A DNA stretch of 19,050 bases from an uncultured Vogesella sp. (lineage in GTDB: Bacteria; Pseudomonadota; Gammaproteobacteria; Burkholderiales; Chromobacteriaceae): the NCBI GenBank assembly GCA_946479405.1, contig CAMLGD010000044.1, positions 1 to 19,050 of the forward strand, given 5' to 3'. Below, in pieces: positions 8,141 to 15,001 of this stretch. The translations under genes were made by a program, and so were the position numbers. The notes beneath the pieces were generated by a model that was given only the letters and a program-made list of their open reading frames with translations, was not told the DNA's origin and did no database searches. Every line of letters begins with the position of its first letter. Within the stretch, counting starts at the first letter, position 1.

Positions 8141-8935
8141 ATGAACCCCGCCCTGCCCTTTCCCCATCCCGCCCCGCTGCACGGCGGCCAGGTCAGCCTG
8201 GTCGGTGCCGGCCCCGGCGATCCGGACCTGCTCACCCTCAAGGCGCTGCGCCGCCTGGCCGAGGCCGACGTGGTGCTGTACGACCTGCTGGTGGCCGAAG
8301 AAATACTGGCGCTGGTCAACAAGCGCGCGCGGCTGATCTGTGTCGGCAAGCGCGCCAGCCGCCACACCCTGCCGCAGCATGAGATCAACCAGCTGCTGCT
8401 AACCGAGGCGCAGGCAGGCCAGCGCGTGGTGCGGCTGAAAGGCGGCGACCCACTGCTGTTCGGCCGCGGCGGCGAGGAGTTGGCGGCGCTATTGGCAGCC
8501 GGCATCGAGGTAGAAGTGGTACCCGGCATCACCGCCGCGGTGGGTGCAGCAGCCGCCGCCGGCATCCCGCTGACCCATCGCGACTGTGCGCAAGGCGTCA
8601 GCCTGGTCACCGGCCATCGCCGCGACGGCGCCAGCGGGCTGGACTGGGCGGCACACAGCGGCCGCGAACAGACCGTGGTGGTGTACATGGGGCTGGGTGA
8701 GGCCGCCGCCATCGCCAACGAGCTACAGGCACATGGCCGCAGTGGCGATACGCCGGTGGCAGTGATCGAACAGGCCACCACGCCACGGCAACGGGTACTG
8801 CGCTGCACCCTCGGCACACTGGCCGACTGCGTGGCACAGGAAGGCCCGCAACCGCCGGCACTGCTGGTGATCGGAGAAGTGGTGGCGCTGGCCAGCCGCT
8901 GGCAGCGACAAACCGCGGAGTGCAGCGCCGACTGA
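8141..8935 (+). CDS. nirE: Uroporphyrinogen-III C-methyltransferase NirE/CobA type
   Basis: This SAM-dependent enzyme methylates uroporphyrinogen III at C2 and C7 to precorrin-2, the branch point to heme d1, siroheme and cobalamin. The 264-residue protein shows the family motifs: VGAGPGDPDLLT (21-32, SAM site), VVRLKGGDPLLFGRGGEE (96-113), VVPGITAAVGAAA (127-139), PLTHR (143-147) and VTGH (156-159). It lacks the CysG dehydrogenase/ferrochelatase domain. The ATG at 8141 has GGAGAA upstream; the earlier in-frame start at 8069 lies inside the FNR box and was rejected. Shared FNR control with norC and proximity to nirS favour a dedicated heme d1 role (NirE), although sequence alone does not separate NirE from CobA. 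It is the only plus-strand gene here and ends at a hairpin facing nnrS. Confidence 0.93.
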   Translation: MNPALPFPHPAPLHGGQVSLVGAGPGDPDLLTLKALRRLAEADVVLYDLLVAEEILALVNKRARLICVGKRASRHTLPQHEINQLLLTEAQAGQRVVRLKGGDPLLFGRGGEELAALLAAGIEVEVVPGITAAVGAAAAAGIPLTHRDCAQGVSLVTGHRRDGASGLDWAAHSGREQTVVVYMGLGEAAAIANELQAHGRSGDTPVAVIEQATTPRQRVLRCTLGTLADCVAQEGPQPPALLVIGEVVALASRWQRQTAECSAD

Positions 8936-8959
8936 CAGCGCATTCGCTCTCGACAACGC

Positions 8960-9003
8960 AAAAGGTTGGCCGCAAAGCGATGAACTTTGCGGCCAACCTT
9001 TTT
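8960..9003. terminator. Bidirectional terminator made of two facing AAGGTTGGCCGC copies
   Basis: A perfect 18-bp stem (8960-8977 with 8985-9002) encloses a 7-base loop, CGATGAA. Each arm contains one exact repeat copy (8962-8973 plus, 8989-9000 minus). The stem ends in a run of five T on the plus strand (8999-9003) and in four T on the minus strand. It lies in the convergent gap between nirE (ends 8935) and nnrS (ends 9057), as a shared terminator should. Confidence 0.92.
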
Positions 9004-9056
9004 GCCCTTGCTGCCGCTACCGAGTGTGCCCCATGGCCTTTGGCACCGGCAGCGCC

Positions 9057-10334
9057 TTACTCCACCGGCACCGCCTTGGCCACCGGCACCGCCTTGGCCA
9101 CCGGCTGCGTGCCCAGTCGCCAGCAACGCCAGGCGGCGTGGTAGTGCCAGCCCAGCAGCAACGCCAGCAGCGTACCGGCCAGCGCCGGCAGCAGCCACAG
9201 GCCGGGGGCCAGACACCAGGCCACGCCGCACAGCTGCCACAGGCACACCGCACGCCAGCCCTGCCGAGCTTTTGCCTCTGGCAGCAGCACCTGCAGCGAT
9301 GGCACCTTCTGTTGCGGCTTGACGCCGCGCCGCAGCTGCAGCCACAGCAGGAACGGGATGATGCGGTACAACATGCCCACGCATAGCGTCAGCACCACGC
9401 CCGGCAGCAGCAGCCAGCCCTGCAAGCGGCGCAGCCAGTCACTGTCCTGCCACTGCCCGGCGATGAACGCCAGACACAGCGCCAGCATCAGCCCCAGCGC
9501 CAGCTGCCAGTAACGGGGCAGCCATTCATGCGGGCGGCGGCTGTGTAGCAACGCCTTGCCCCACACCCAGCCACACAGCGGCAACGGCAGCGCAGCCAGC
9601 CACCACCAGCCACCGTCCGGCCACAGCAGTGACAACACCGCGGCCAGCAGCAACAGTCCGCCCCAGCCGGGCGATGCCCAGCGCTGCCACCAGCCGGGCA
9701 AGGCCGGCGTCAGCAGGAACATCGGCAGAATCACCTGCGCCACCGCCACCAGCAGCAGCCATACCCAGCCCTGCGCCGCCAGCCGATGCAGCGGCAGCAA
9801 GCTCAGCAATGGCCAGGACAGGCCCCAGCCGAACACACCCAGTTGTGCCACCCCCAGCCCCAGCGTCAGCAGCAGACACAGCAGCGCCAGGCGCAGGCCA
9901 CGGCTGCTGCTGTCCTGTGCCGGACTCTGCCACAGCAAGTACCACAGCCAGAGCAGCAAGCACATTGCCGCCAGCAGGGCCACGCTGGCCAGCTGCAGCC
10001 AGTGCGGCGACAGGCCGCCGGCAAAGCCCAGCGCCAGCGCGGCGCAGCCCGCCTGCCAGCAGCCCCACAGGCCGTGCTGCCACAGCCCCGGGCGCGGAAA
10101 GGCCAGCGCCGACACCACCGCCAGCAATTGCAGCAGCGCGCCCAGCATCACATTGCCCAGCACCCCCAGCGCCAGCATATGCAGCGGCAGCCACAGCCCG
10201 GGGGACGGATAGCCGCCATCGGCCGTGCCTATCCAGGCGCCGGCCAGCAACAACAGCCAGACCCACGCCGCCATGAAAAAACGCACCGGCAGGGCGAGTG
10301 GCGGTGCGCTGTCATAACTGGGTATCGCCTGCAT
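9057..10334 (-). CDS. nnrS: NnrS family membrane protein
   Basis: NnrS is a polytopic heme- and copper-containing membrane protein linked to nitric oxide stress and to NO-regulated denitrification genes; its exact reaction is unsettled. The 425-residue product has about 12 hydrophobic segments. It begins with an ALPVRFFMAAWVWLLLLAG stretch and then GLWLPLHMLALGVLGNVMLG, typical of the family. The start at 10334 overlaps the stop of the DUF2249 gene (TGATG), so translation is coupled. The C-terminus ends in an imperfect six-residue repeat (PVAKAV PVAKAV PVE) encoded by an 18-bp tandem repeat, which looks like a recent duplication outside the membrane core. It ends opposite nirE at a bidirectional terminator. 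Confidence 0.92.
   Translation of the reverse strand: MQAIPSYDSAPPLALPVRFFMAAWVWLLLLAGAWIGTADGGYPSPGLWLPLHMLALGVLGNVMLGALLQLLAVVSALAFPRPGLWQHGLWGCWQAGCAALALGFAGGLSPHWLQLASVALLAAMCLLLWLWYLLWQSPAQDSSSRGLRLALLCLLLTLGLGVAQLGVFGWGLSWPLLSLLPLHRLAAQGWVWLLLVAVAQVILPMFLLTPALPGWWQRWASPGWGGLLLLAAVLSLLWPDGGWWWLAALPLPLCGWVWGKALLHSRRPHEWLPRYWQLALGLMLALCLAFIAGQWQDSDWLRRLQGWLLLPGVVLTLCVGMLYRIIPFLLWLQLRRGVKPQQKVPSLQVLLPEAKARQGWRAVCLWQLCGVAWCLAPGLWLLPALAGTLLALLLGWHYHAAWRCWRLGTQPVAKAVPVAKAVPVE
9062..9105 (-). repeat. 18-bp tandem repeat, about 2.4 copies, at the 3' end of nnrS
   Basis: The unit CCACCGGCACCGCCTTGG (plus-strand reading) occurs twice in full, at 9062-9079 and 9080-9097, and in part to 9105. As the unit is six codons, copy changes would keep the frame and only vary the NnrS tail. 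Confidence 0.9.
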
Positions 10335-10549
10335 CAGGGAATATCCACGTGGAAGATCACGCCGGACATGTCCGGCAGCATTTCGCTGTCGAAGCGCACG
10401 CCACGGTCGCGCAGCATCGGCAACAGGGGGCCGGGAAAGTGCGGCAGCACAAAGGACAGACGTTGGCCGCTGGCCCCTTCGTCCACCGCATCCAGGATGA
10501 CTTCTATCGGCTCGGGCGGCAGCAGGCCGCGCAGGTCACGCGGGGACAT
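10334..10549 (-). CDS. DUF2249 small protein in the hemerythrin-nnrS operon
   Basis: The 71-residue protein (MSPRDLRGLLPPEPIEVILD... ending VIFHVDIP) fits the DUF2249 family, a TusA-like fold found near hemerythrins, nitrogen-oxide genes and NnrS. The pattern LxPPEPxxxILxAL...G......P.P.PLLPML is visible. TusA's active cysteine is not present, so sulfur transfer is unlikely for this copy. The ATG at 10549 lies inside the hemerythrin gene (14-base overlap) and the stop overlaps the nnrS start by one base, so all three are translated in a chain. Its own function is not known; co-location argues for a role in handling NO or iron. Confidence 0.82.
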   Translation of the reverse strand: MSPRDLRGLLPPEPIEVILDAVDEGASGQRLSFVLPHFPGPLLPMLRDRGVRFDSEMLPDMSGVIFHVDIP

Positions 10550-10967
10550 GGCCCAGCTCCGCCAACAGCACGCTCATATCGCCTACGCGATCACACATCG
10601 GGTACAGGATGTTCTCCTCCTTCAGGTTGTGCTGCTGCATCAGCAGCAACAGGGTATCGGCAGCGCCGGCCAGACCGTCGCCATCCAGCGCCGCGGCGGC
10701 GGCGCGCATCTCGTCCATCAGCACCCGCATTTCGGCGTGTTCGTGGCGCATCACCACGGTAGGCCCCTGGCTCATGCCGCTGGCCTGTTCAAAAGCCGGA
10801 AACAGCACGTTTTCCTCTTCGGCAAAGTGGTGTTCCATCGCCTGGCAGAAGGCCGTGCAGCTGGTCACTACCTGCGGCCAGTCGCCATCGCGCAGTGCAT
10901 TTTCCACGGCCACGAATTGATCGTCACAGGTGCGATGCACCTGGGTAAAACAGCGGGTGAGAGTCAT
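10536..10967 (-). CDS. Hemerythrin-like domain protein
   Basis: The 143-residue protein is an all-helical hemerythrin (HHE) domain. Candidate diiron ligands are H11 (QVHRTCDD), the H-xxx-E of MEHHFAEEENVLFP (about 44-57), H75/H77 in MRHEHAEM, and QQHNLKEENILYP (about 111-123). These correspond to the three H/HxxxE blocks of the family, so the metal site looks complete. Such proteins bind oxygen, NO or iron, and those next to nnrS are usually tied to nitrosative stress. The ATG at 10967 has AGGTG about 10 bases upstream. An FNR-like site lies 60-73 bases upstream. The 3' end overlaps the DUF2249 start. It is too short for a full RIC/YtfE repair protein, which carries an additional N-terminal domain. 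Confidence 0.88.
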   Translation of the reverse strand: MTLTRCFTQVHRTCDDQFVAVENALRDGDWPQVVTSCTAFCQAMEHHFAEEENVLFPAFEQASGMSQGPTVVMRHEHAEMRVLMDEMRAAAAALDGDGLAGAADTLLLLMQQHNLKEENILYPMCDRVGDMSVLLAELGHVPA

Positions 10968-11026
10968 GTCGGCAGCACCTGTGTTGAGCTTGCTTGCATT
11001 GTGCGGCGCGGCGGGTCGCGGCAGAC

Positions 11027-11040
11027 ATGACGCCGGTCAA
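11027..11040 (-). promoter_or_regulatory. Weak FNR-like site before the hemerythrin operon
   Basis: On the minus strand TTGACCGGCGTCAT matches TTGAT-N4-ATCAA at seven of ten fixed positions. A -10-like CACAAT (11003-10998, four of six) is centred 33 bases from the site centre, the same spacing as at nirS, norC and nirE. The shared geometry and the NO-related genes downstream support it; the base match alone would not. Confidence 0.45.
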
Positions 11041-11047
11041 GGGTATT

Positions 11048-12646
11048 TCAGCGCGCCACCGGCGCCGCGATGAAACGGCGGATGCGCGGCGGTGCGGTCT
11101 CCAGATGCAGTTCATGCCGGCGGTCGCGCAGGCTGAGGTCGGCAGCGGTGCCGCGCTCGTTGCGGCGCAAGTATTCCAGCCACGAACTGTCGGTGAACTG
11201 TTCAATATAGACGCCGGGCTCGGCGGTATCGTGAAACAGTTCCCACGACAAGGCGCCGTTGCGCAGCCGCGAGCGCCGGGTTTCGCGCATCAGCTGGGCA
11301 AACTCCTCGGCGCGGCGCGGGTCAATGCGGTACTCCACCATGATCAAGACCGGACCTTCGTCCGGCTCGATGTCGATGGCGACTTCCGGCGCCTGCCACA
11401 GCCGCACCGGCGACTTGTCCTCGTTGTGTATCCCCAGTGTCAGCCGGCGGGTGAGCAGCAAGCCCAGCAAGGCGCAGCCGGCGGCAATCGTCAGCGCTGC
11501 CGGCACGCTGCTGATGCTGGCCACCTGCCCCCACAGCGCAGCACCCAGCGCGCTGGAGCCCATCATGGTCATCTGGTGGATGGACATACCACGCGCGCGC
11601 ACCCAGTCCGGCAGCGCCGCCTGCGCCGACACCGTCAGCGAGTTGGCCACCGAGATCCACGCCATGCCGGCCAGCGGCATCAGCACGGCGGCCATCCATG
11701 GGCTGGGCACATGCGCCACCAGCACGGTAATGGCGGCATGCAGCAGCGTGCCGTAGCGCAACAGGGTGTCGCGCGGCAGGTGCTGGCGCACATACGGCAG
11801 CAGGAACGCCGCCAGCACCGCGCCGGCGCCCATGCTGGCCAGCAGCAGGGTAAAGGTGCCGGCCCCGGCGCCAGGAAAGCGCCGCGCCACCAGCGGCAGC
11901 AACGCCAGCAAGGCGGTGGACAAGGTAAAGAAGGTAAACACCCGCAGCATGATGATGTGCAGCTCCGGCGACTGCCGCACGTACTGCAGCCCGACGCGGA
12001 TGGCGCCGAAGAAGCGCTCGCCCGGTAGCGAGCTGACCTTTTGCTGATGACGCCAGGTCAGCAGCAGCAGGCCAATGGCTACCGACAGCACCGCGTTGAG
12101 CAGAAACACGTAGCCACTGCCGGCCGCGGCGATGATGCCGCCGGCGACAATGGGGCCGATCACCCGCGACAGGTTCATCGCCACCGCATTGAGCACCAGC
12201 GCGCCCGGCAGCTCGACCCGCGGCACCAGGGTGGGAATCAGTGCCGCAAACAGCGGCCAGCGCATGGCCAGGCCGATGCCGTAGGCAAACGTCAGCGTCA
12301 GCAACAGCCCCGGCGTCAGCAGGTCCAGAAAGGTGGTCAGGCTCAGGGTGATGGCCACGGCGGCAACCCAGAACTGGGTGGCAATAAAAAAGCGGCGCCG
12401 ATCGACGATATCCGCCAGCGCCCCGCATGGCACCCCCAGCAGGAACACCGGCAAGGTGGACGCCGCCTGCACCAGCGCCACCAGCACCGGGCTGCTGCTG
12501 AGCGAGGTCATCAGCCAGGCTGCGGCCACGTCATTCATCCACATGCAGATGTTGGCCGTCAGCCAGGTGCCCCACAGCATGCGGAACAGCGGTTGTTTCA
12601 ATGGAATCCAGGCGGGCAACGGCGTGGTGGTAGCGGGGGCGGTCAT
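11048..12646 (-). CDS. MFS_3 family exporter with C-terminal soluble domain
   Basis: The 532-residue protein is a major facilitator of the MFS_3 (EntS-like, PF05977) family, which exports siderophores, drugs or other small molecules. About 12 hydrophobic segments fill residues 15-405. The loop GALADIVDRRRF after the second and third helices matches the MFS signature G-x-L-A-D-(R)-x-x-R-R. The last 110 residues, from about GPVLIMVEYRIDP, form a soluble alpha/beta domain like a dimeric monooxygenase-type (ABM) fold, a standard part of many MFS_3 proteins. The substrate cannot be told. I chose the ATG at 12646. A TTG 21 bases upstream is in frame, but neither has a good ribosome site. A terminator-like hairpin lies just upstream, so how it is expressed is unclear. 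Confidence 0.85.
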   Translation of the reverse strand: MTAPATTTPLPAWIPLKQPLFRMLWGTWLTANICMWMNDVAAAWLMTSLSSSPVLVALVQAASTLPVFLLGVPCGALADIVDRRRFFIATQFWVAAVAITLSLTTFLDLLTPGLLLTLTFAYGIGLAMRWPLFAALIPTLVPRVELPGALVLNAVAMNLSRVIGPIVAGGIIAAAGSGYVFLLNAVLSVAIGLLLLTWRHQQKVSSLPGERFFGAIRVGLQYVRQSPELHIIMLRVFTFFTLSTALLALLPLVARRFPGAGAGTFTLLLASMGAGAVLAAFLLPYVRQHLPRDTLLRYGTLLHAAITVLVAHVPSPWMAAVLMPLAGMAWISVANSLTVSAQAALPDWVRARGMSIHQMTMMGSSALGAALWGQVASISSVPAALTIAAGCALLGLLLTRRLTLGIHNEDKSPVRLWQAPEVAIDIEPDEGPVLIMVEYRIDPRRAEEFAQLMRETRRSRLRNGALSWELFHDTAEPGVYIEQFTDSSWLEYLRRNERGTAADLSLRDRRHELHLETAPPRIRRFIAAPVAR

Positions 12647-12678
12647 GTCGGCAATCAGATGTGGCAACAGCAGGGTGG

Positions 12679-12709
12679 ATAAAGCGATGCGCCCGCCAGC
12701 GCGGGCGCA
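12679..12709 (-). terminator. Probable terminator after the universal stress protein gene
   Basis: On the minus strand the stem TGCGCCCGC-GCTG-GCGGGCGCA (9 bp, 12709-12688) is followed by a broken T tract (TCGCTTTAT). It lies 22 bases after the stop at 12731. The weak T run means termination may be partial, with some read-through into the MFS gene. Confidence 0.6.
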
Positions 12710-12730
12710 GACGGGCAGCAGGTCGGATAC

Positions 12731-13165
12731 TTACTCGTGGCTCACCACGGTCACGGGTACCGGCGACAGGCGAATCACCTCGCTGGTGACCGAGCCCAGC
12801 AGCGCGCGCCCCAGCCCGGAGCGGCCATGCGAGCCCATCACCACCTGGTGAGCGCTCACCTCGCTGGCATAGTGGGCAATGGTACTGGCGGTGTGCCCCA
12901 CCGCGATATGCGGCGTGTAGGGCTGGCCGGCCGCCTCCAGCGCCGCCTTGGCTGGCTGCAATGCGGCCAACCCTTCCTCGCGGTAGTAGTTTTCCAGCTG
13001 CTCGTGACTGACAAACCAGCGCACGTGGCCGGACTCCACCGGCACTTGTACCGTCAGCAGGTGCACCTCCAGCGCACCCACCAGCTCGCGCAGCTGCAAT
13101 ACGTGTTTCACCGCGCGCATGGCGCAGGCCGAACCATCCACCGCCAGCAATATCCGCATGCTCAT
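12731..13165 (-). CDS. Universal stress protein UspA family
   Basis: The 144-residue protein has the Usp fold: MSMRILLAVDGSACAMRAV at the N-terminus (strand 1 with the conserved Asp in AVDGS) and the C-terminal ATP-binding pattern G-x2-G-x9-G-S/T in MGSHGRSGLGRALLGSVTSEVI. It therefore belongs to the ATP-binding class. Such proteins act in the cytoplasm under starvation, oxidative or low-oxygen stress. The ATG at 13165 follows AAGGAA with a 6-base spacer; the earlier GTG at 13180 overlaps the terC stop but lacks a ribosome site. The gene lies 11 bases after terC and is likely cotranscribed with it. Confidence 0.93.
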   Translation of the reverse strand: MSMRILLAVDGSACAMRAVKHVLQLRELVGALEVHLLTVQVPVESGHVRWFVSHEQLENYYREEGLAALQPAKAALEAAGQPYTPHIAVGHTASTIAHYASEVSAHQVVMGSHGRSGLGRALLGSVTSEVIRLSPVPVTVVSHE

Positions 13166-13176
13166 CTTGGTTTCCT

Positions 13177-13920
13177 TCACGATGGTTTGCGCGGGCTGTC
13201 GTCGCCCAGCGCCACTTCATGGATGATCTGCGCCTGCGCGCGGCGCGCCAGCAGGCTGCCTACCAGCACCACGCCCAGCGCCCCGGCAGCGGCGGCAACA
13301 TAGTGCAGGCTGTGCGGCGCGCCGGCCAGCAACGGCTTGACCGCCACGTCGCCCAGCAGCATGTCGCCGGCGATCCAGCCCAGCAGCGCGGCGCCAAAGG
13401 TGATCACCAGCGGAAAACGGTCCATCAACTTGAGTACAAACTGGCTGCCAGAAACGATGATGGGAATGCTGATCAGGATACCGAACACCACCAGTCCCAG
13501 CTCGCCGCGGGCGGCGCCGGCCACGGCAATCACGTTGTCCAGGCTCATCACTGCGTCGGCGACGATGATGGTCTTGATCGCCCCCAGCAGGTGGGTGCTG
13601 CCCTCGATATTGCCGTGCGCGTCGCCTTCTTCCGGCTGCATCAGCTTCACGCCGATCCACAACAGCAGCAGCGCACCCACCACTTTCAGGTACGGCAGCG
13701 CCAGCAGCTGCAAGGCAAAGAAGATCAGCATGATGCGCAGCGCAATGGCGCCGGCCACCCCCCACATGATGCCCTTGCGCCGCAATGCCGGCGTCAGCTT
13801 GCGACAGGCCAGCGCAATCACCACCGCGTTATCGCCGCCCAGCAGAATGTCGATCATCACGATCTGCAGCACGGCGCTCAGAAAGGCCATGCTGAACAGC
13901 TCCATCCCGTACAACTCCAT
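13177..13920 (-). CDS. TerC/YjbE family integral membrane protein
   Basis: The 247-residue protein belongs to the TerC superfamily, YjbE branch, whose members export or handle manganese and other metals. It has about seven hydrophobic helices. Two family motifs carry the acidic residues in the membrane: IDILLGGDNAVVIALA (23-38, D24, D30, N31) and ADAVMSLDNVIAVA (121-134, D122, D128, N129). A hydrophilic loop around 95-112 (QPEEGDAHGN) separates the halves. The ATG at 13920 follows CCGAGGA; the upstream extension to 13989 runs through a repeat and hairpins. Many genes of this branch are preceded by the yybP-ykoY manganese riboswitch, but the 108-base leader here does not show its conserved core. 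A universal stress gene follows at 11 bases. Confidence 0.9.
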   Translation of the reverse strand: MELYGMELFSMAFLSAVLQIVMIDILLGGDNAVVIALACRKLTPALRRKGIMWGVAGAIALRIMLIFFALQLLALPYLKVVGALLLLWIGVKLMQPEEGDAHGNIEGSTHLLGAIKTIIVADAVMSLDNVIAVAGAARGELGLVVFGILISIPIIVSGSQFVLKLMDRFPLVITFGAALLGWIAGDMLLGDVAVKPLLAGAPHSLHYVAAAAGALGVVLVGSLLARRAQAQIIHEVALGDDSPRKPS

Positions 13921-13940
13921 GGTGTGTCCTCGGCGGCGGG

Positions 13941-13956
13941 CCGTGCACAGGCACGG
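13941..13956 (-). other. Short hairpin in the terC leader
   Basis: CCGTGC-ACAG-GCACGG is a perfect 6-bp stem with a 4-base loop about 20 bases before the terC start, just upstream of the ribosome site. It may influence translation, but nothing ties it to a known riboswitch. Confidence 0.35.
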
Positions 13957-13963
13957 CGGTGAC

Positions 13964-13974
13964 AGGTTGGCCGC
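13964..13974 (+). repeat. Eleven-base copy (AGGTTGGCCGC) in the terC leader
   Basis: Eleven of the twelve repeat bases are present; the first A is C. It is followed by TGCGGCC (13979-13985), which pairs with GGCCGCA (13969-13975) to make a 7-bp hairpin, so this may be a decayed inverted pair. Confidence 0.65.
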
Positions 13975-14028
13975 AGCGTGCGGCCGCATTGATGTTTCAT
14001 GTTAGCTGCTGCGCCGGGCAGCAACCGG

Positions 14029-14760
14029 CTAGCGATAACGGTTATACGCTGCCTGCAGATGGCCACGGACCTGCAACTGGTGAATGGCGCGATTGAGCTG
14101 GGCCAGGCTGACGCTGCTGTGCGGCGACAGTGCGCACTGCACCCGTGTCCGGCTGACCAGCAGCCGCGGGTGAAGCGCATGGCGGAACAGACCGTGCTTG
14201 ATCTGGTAATCCAGGAACTGGCTGTTGACCACCGCGTAGTTGATTCGTCCGGCGACCAGTTTTTCCAGATTGGCCTGCGCCTGCGGCGCATCATCACGGA
14301 TGAAATGCGTCCCCAGTGCGGCTTCCAGCTCCGGATAACGGAAGCCGAGCACGGTGCCCACCGGCTGGTCGGCGACAGCGGCCAGCGCCCGGGGGCGCGG
14401 CGCGCGGCGCAGGGCCACCAGCACGTCGGTATGCTCGGCCACCGCCGCGCTCCACTGGAACGGCCCCGGCAGCCAGGCCGGCTGGTAACCGCAGACAATA
14501 TCCGCATCGCCACTGGCCAGCGACACCGGCAGCCGCTTGCGCGGCCGGATCAGAAAGCGCGGCTCACGCCCCAGCCTGGCCGCCAGCAGCTCGCCGATAT
14601 CCTTGTGCCAGCCTTGCAGCAGCTGGCCATCGCGCAGCTCGGCCAGCGGCATTTCGGTGCTGTCGTCCACCACGATGCCAAGCGTGGCAGCGCAGGCCGG
14701 GCCGATACCAGCCAACAGGCCGCCAAGCAGCAACAGCAGGCGCCGGTAAGCGCGTTTCAT
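14029..14760 (-). CDS. Orphan periplasmic solute-binding protein (SBP_bac_3 type)
   Basis: The 243-residue protein has a clear signal peptide (MKRAYRRLLLLLGGLLAG, cleavage near ACA-AT at residue 24). The mature part looks like a family 3 amino-acid-type binding protein: a first lobe with GWHKDIGELLAARLGREP and LASGDADIVCGYQP, a hinge near VADQPVGTVLGFRYPEL, and a second lobe with LVAGRINYAVVNSQFLDY. The pattern ending in QLRGHLQAAYNRYR-like sequence is usual for the family. No permease or ATPase lies nearby, so it may serve a distant transporter or have a sensory role. The ligand is unknown. The ATG at 14760 follows a GGGGGGAT run; the longer frame to 14832 is not protein-like. Confidence 0.8.
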   Translation of the reverse strand: MKRAYRRLLLLLGGLLAGIGPACAATLGIVVDDSTEMPLAELRDGQLLQGWHKDIGELLAARLGREPRFLIRPRKRLPVSLASGDADIVCGYQPAWLPGPFQWSAAVAEHTDVLVALRRAPRPRALAAVADQPVGTVLGFRYPELEAALGTHFIRDDAPQAQANLEKLVAGRINYAVVNSQFLDYQIKHGLFRHALHPRLLVSRTRVQCALSPHSSVSLAQLNRAIHQLQVRGHLQAAYNRYR

Positions 14761-14798
14761 GCATCCCCCCTGCCCTACTGCGTCGCCTTGCCGGCACC

Positions 14799-14809
14799 AG
14801 GTTGGCCGC
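14799..14809 (+). repeat. Eleven-base copy (AGGTTGGCCGC) upstream of the solute-binding gene
   Basis: As at terC, the first A of the 12-mer is replaced by C (CCAGGTTGGCCGC). It lies 39-49 bases before the start codon, between it and the -10-like CATAAT, so it would be in the transcribed leader. Confidence 0.65.
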
Positions 14810-14831
14810 AACTCAGGACGCGCAGTTAACA

Positions 14832-14837
14832 ATTATG
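14832..14837 (-). promoter_or_regulatory. -10-like element for the solute-binding protein gene
   Basis: CATAAT on the minus strand matches TATAAT at five of six positions and sits in the AT-richest part of the 241-base gap, 72 bases before the start codon. No good -35 hexamer is visible at 16-18 bases. Confidence 0.35.
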
Positions 14838-14913
14838 CACCGCACTTTGCCACAAGCCCGCCGCAGTTGTCATGGCAACGCCGGCCATGGCTGGCCAAGC
14901 CCGCCGGCGGGCA

Positions 14914-14954
14914 GGAAAACAAACGCCGCGCCCCAGTGCAGGAACGCGGCGTTT
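14914..14954 (-). terminator. Intrinsic terminator of the pirin operon
   Basis: On the minus strand AAACGCCGCG (14954-14945) pairs with CGCGGCGTTT (14930-14921) across a 14-base loop and is followed by GTTTTCC (14920-14914). It lies 47 bases past the pirin stop at 15002. A GC-rich 14-base palindrome at 14899-14912 lies just beyond. Confidence 0.72.
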
Positions 14955-15001
14955 GCAGCACGGCAGCAACCCAGCGGGCGATCGGTAATTGCGCGTACCC
15001 G

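Noticed and set aside
13921..14028. yybP-ykoY manganese riboswitch before terC
   Set aside because: The conserved paired loops of that riboswitch were not recognisable; only short local hairpins are present.
14899..14912. GC-rich palindrome GCCCGCCGGCGGGC beyond the pirin terminator
   Set aside because: Such palindromes are common by chance at this GC content and there is no second copy or T-run to support a role.
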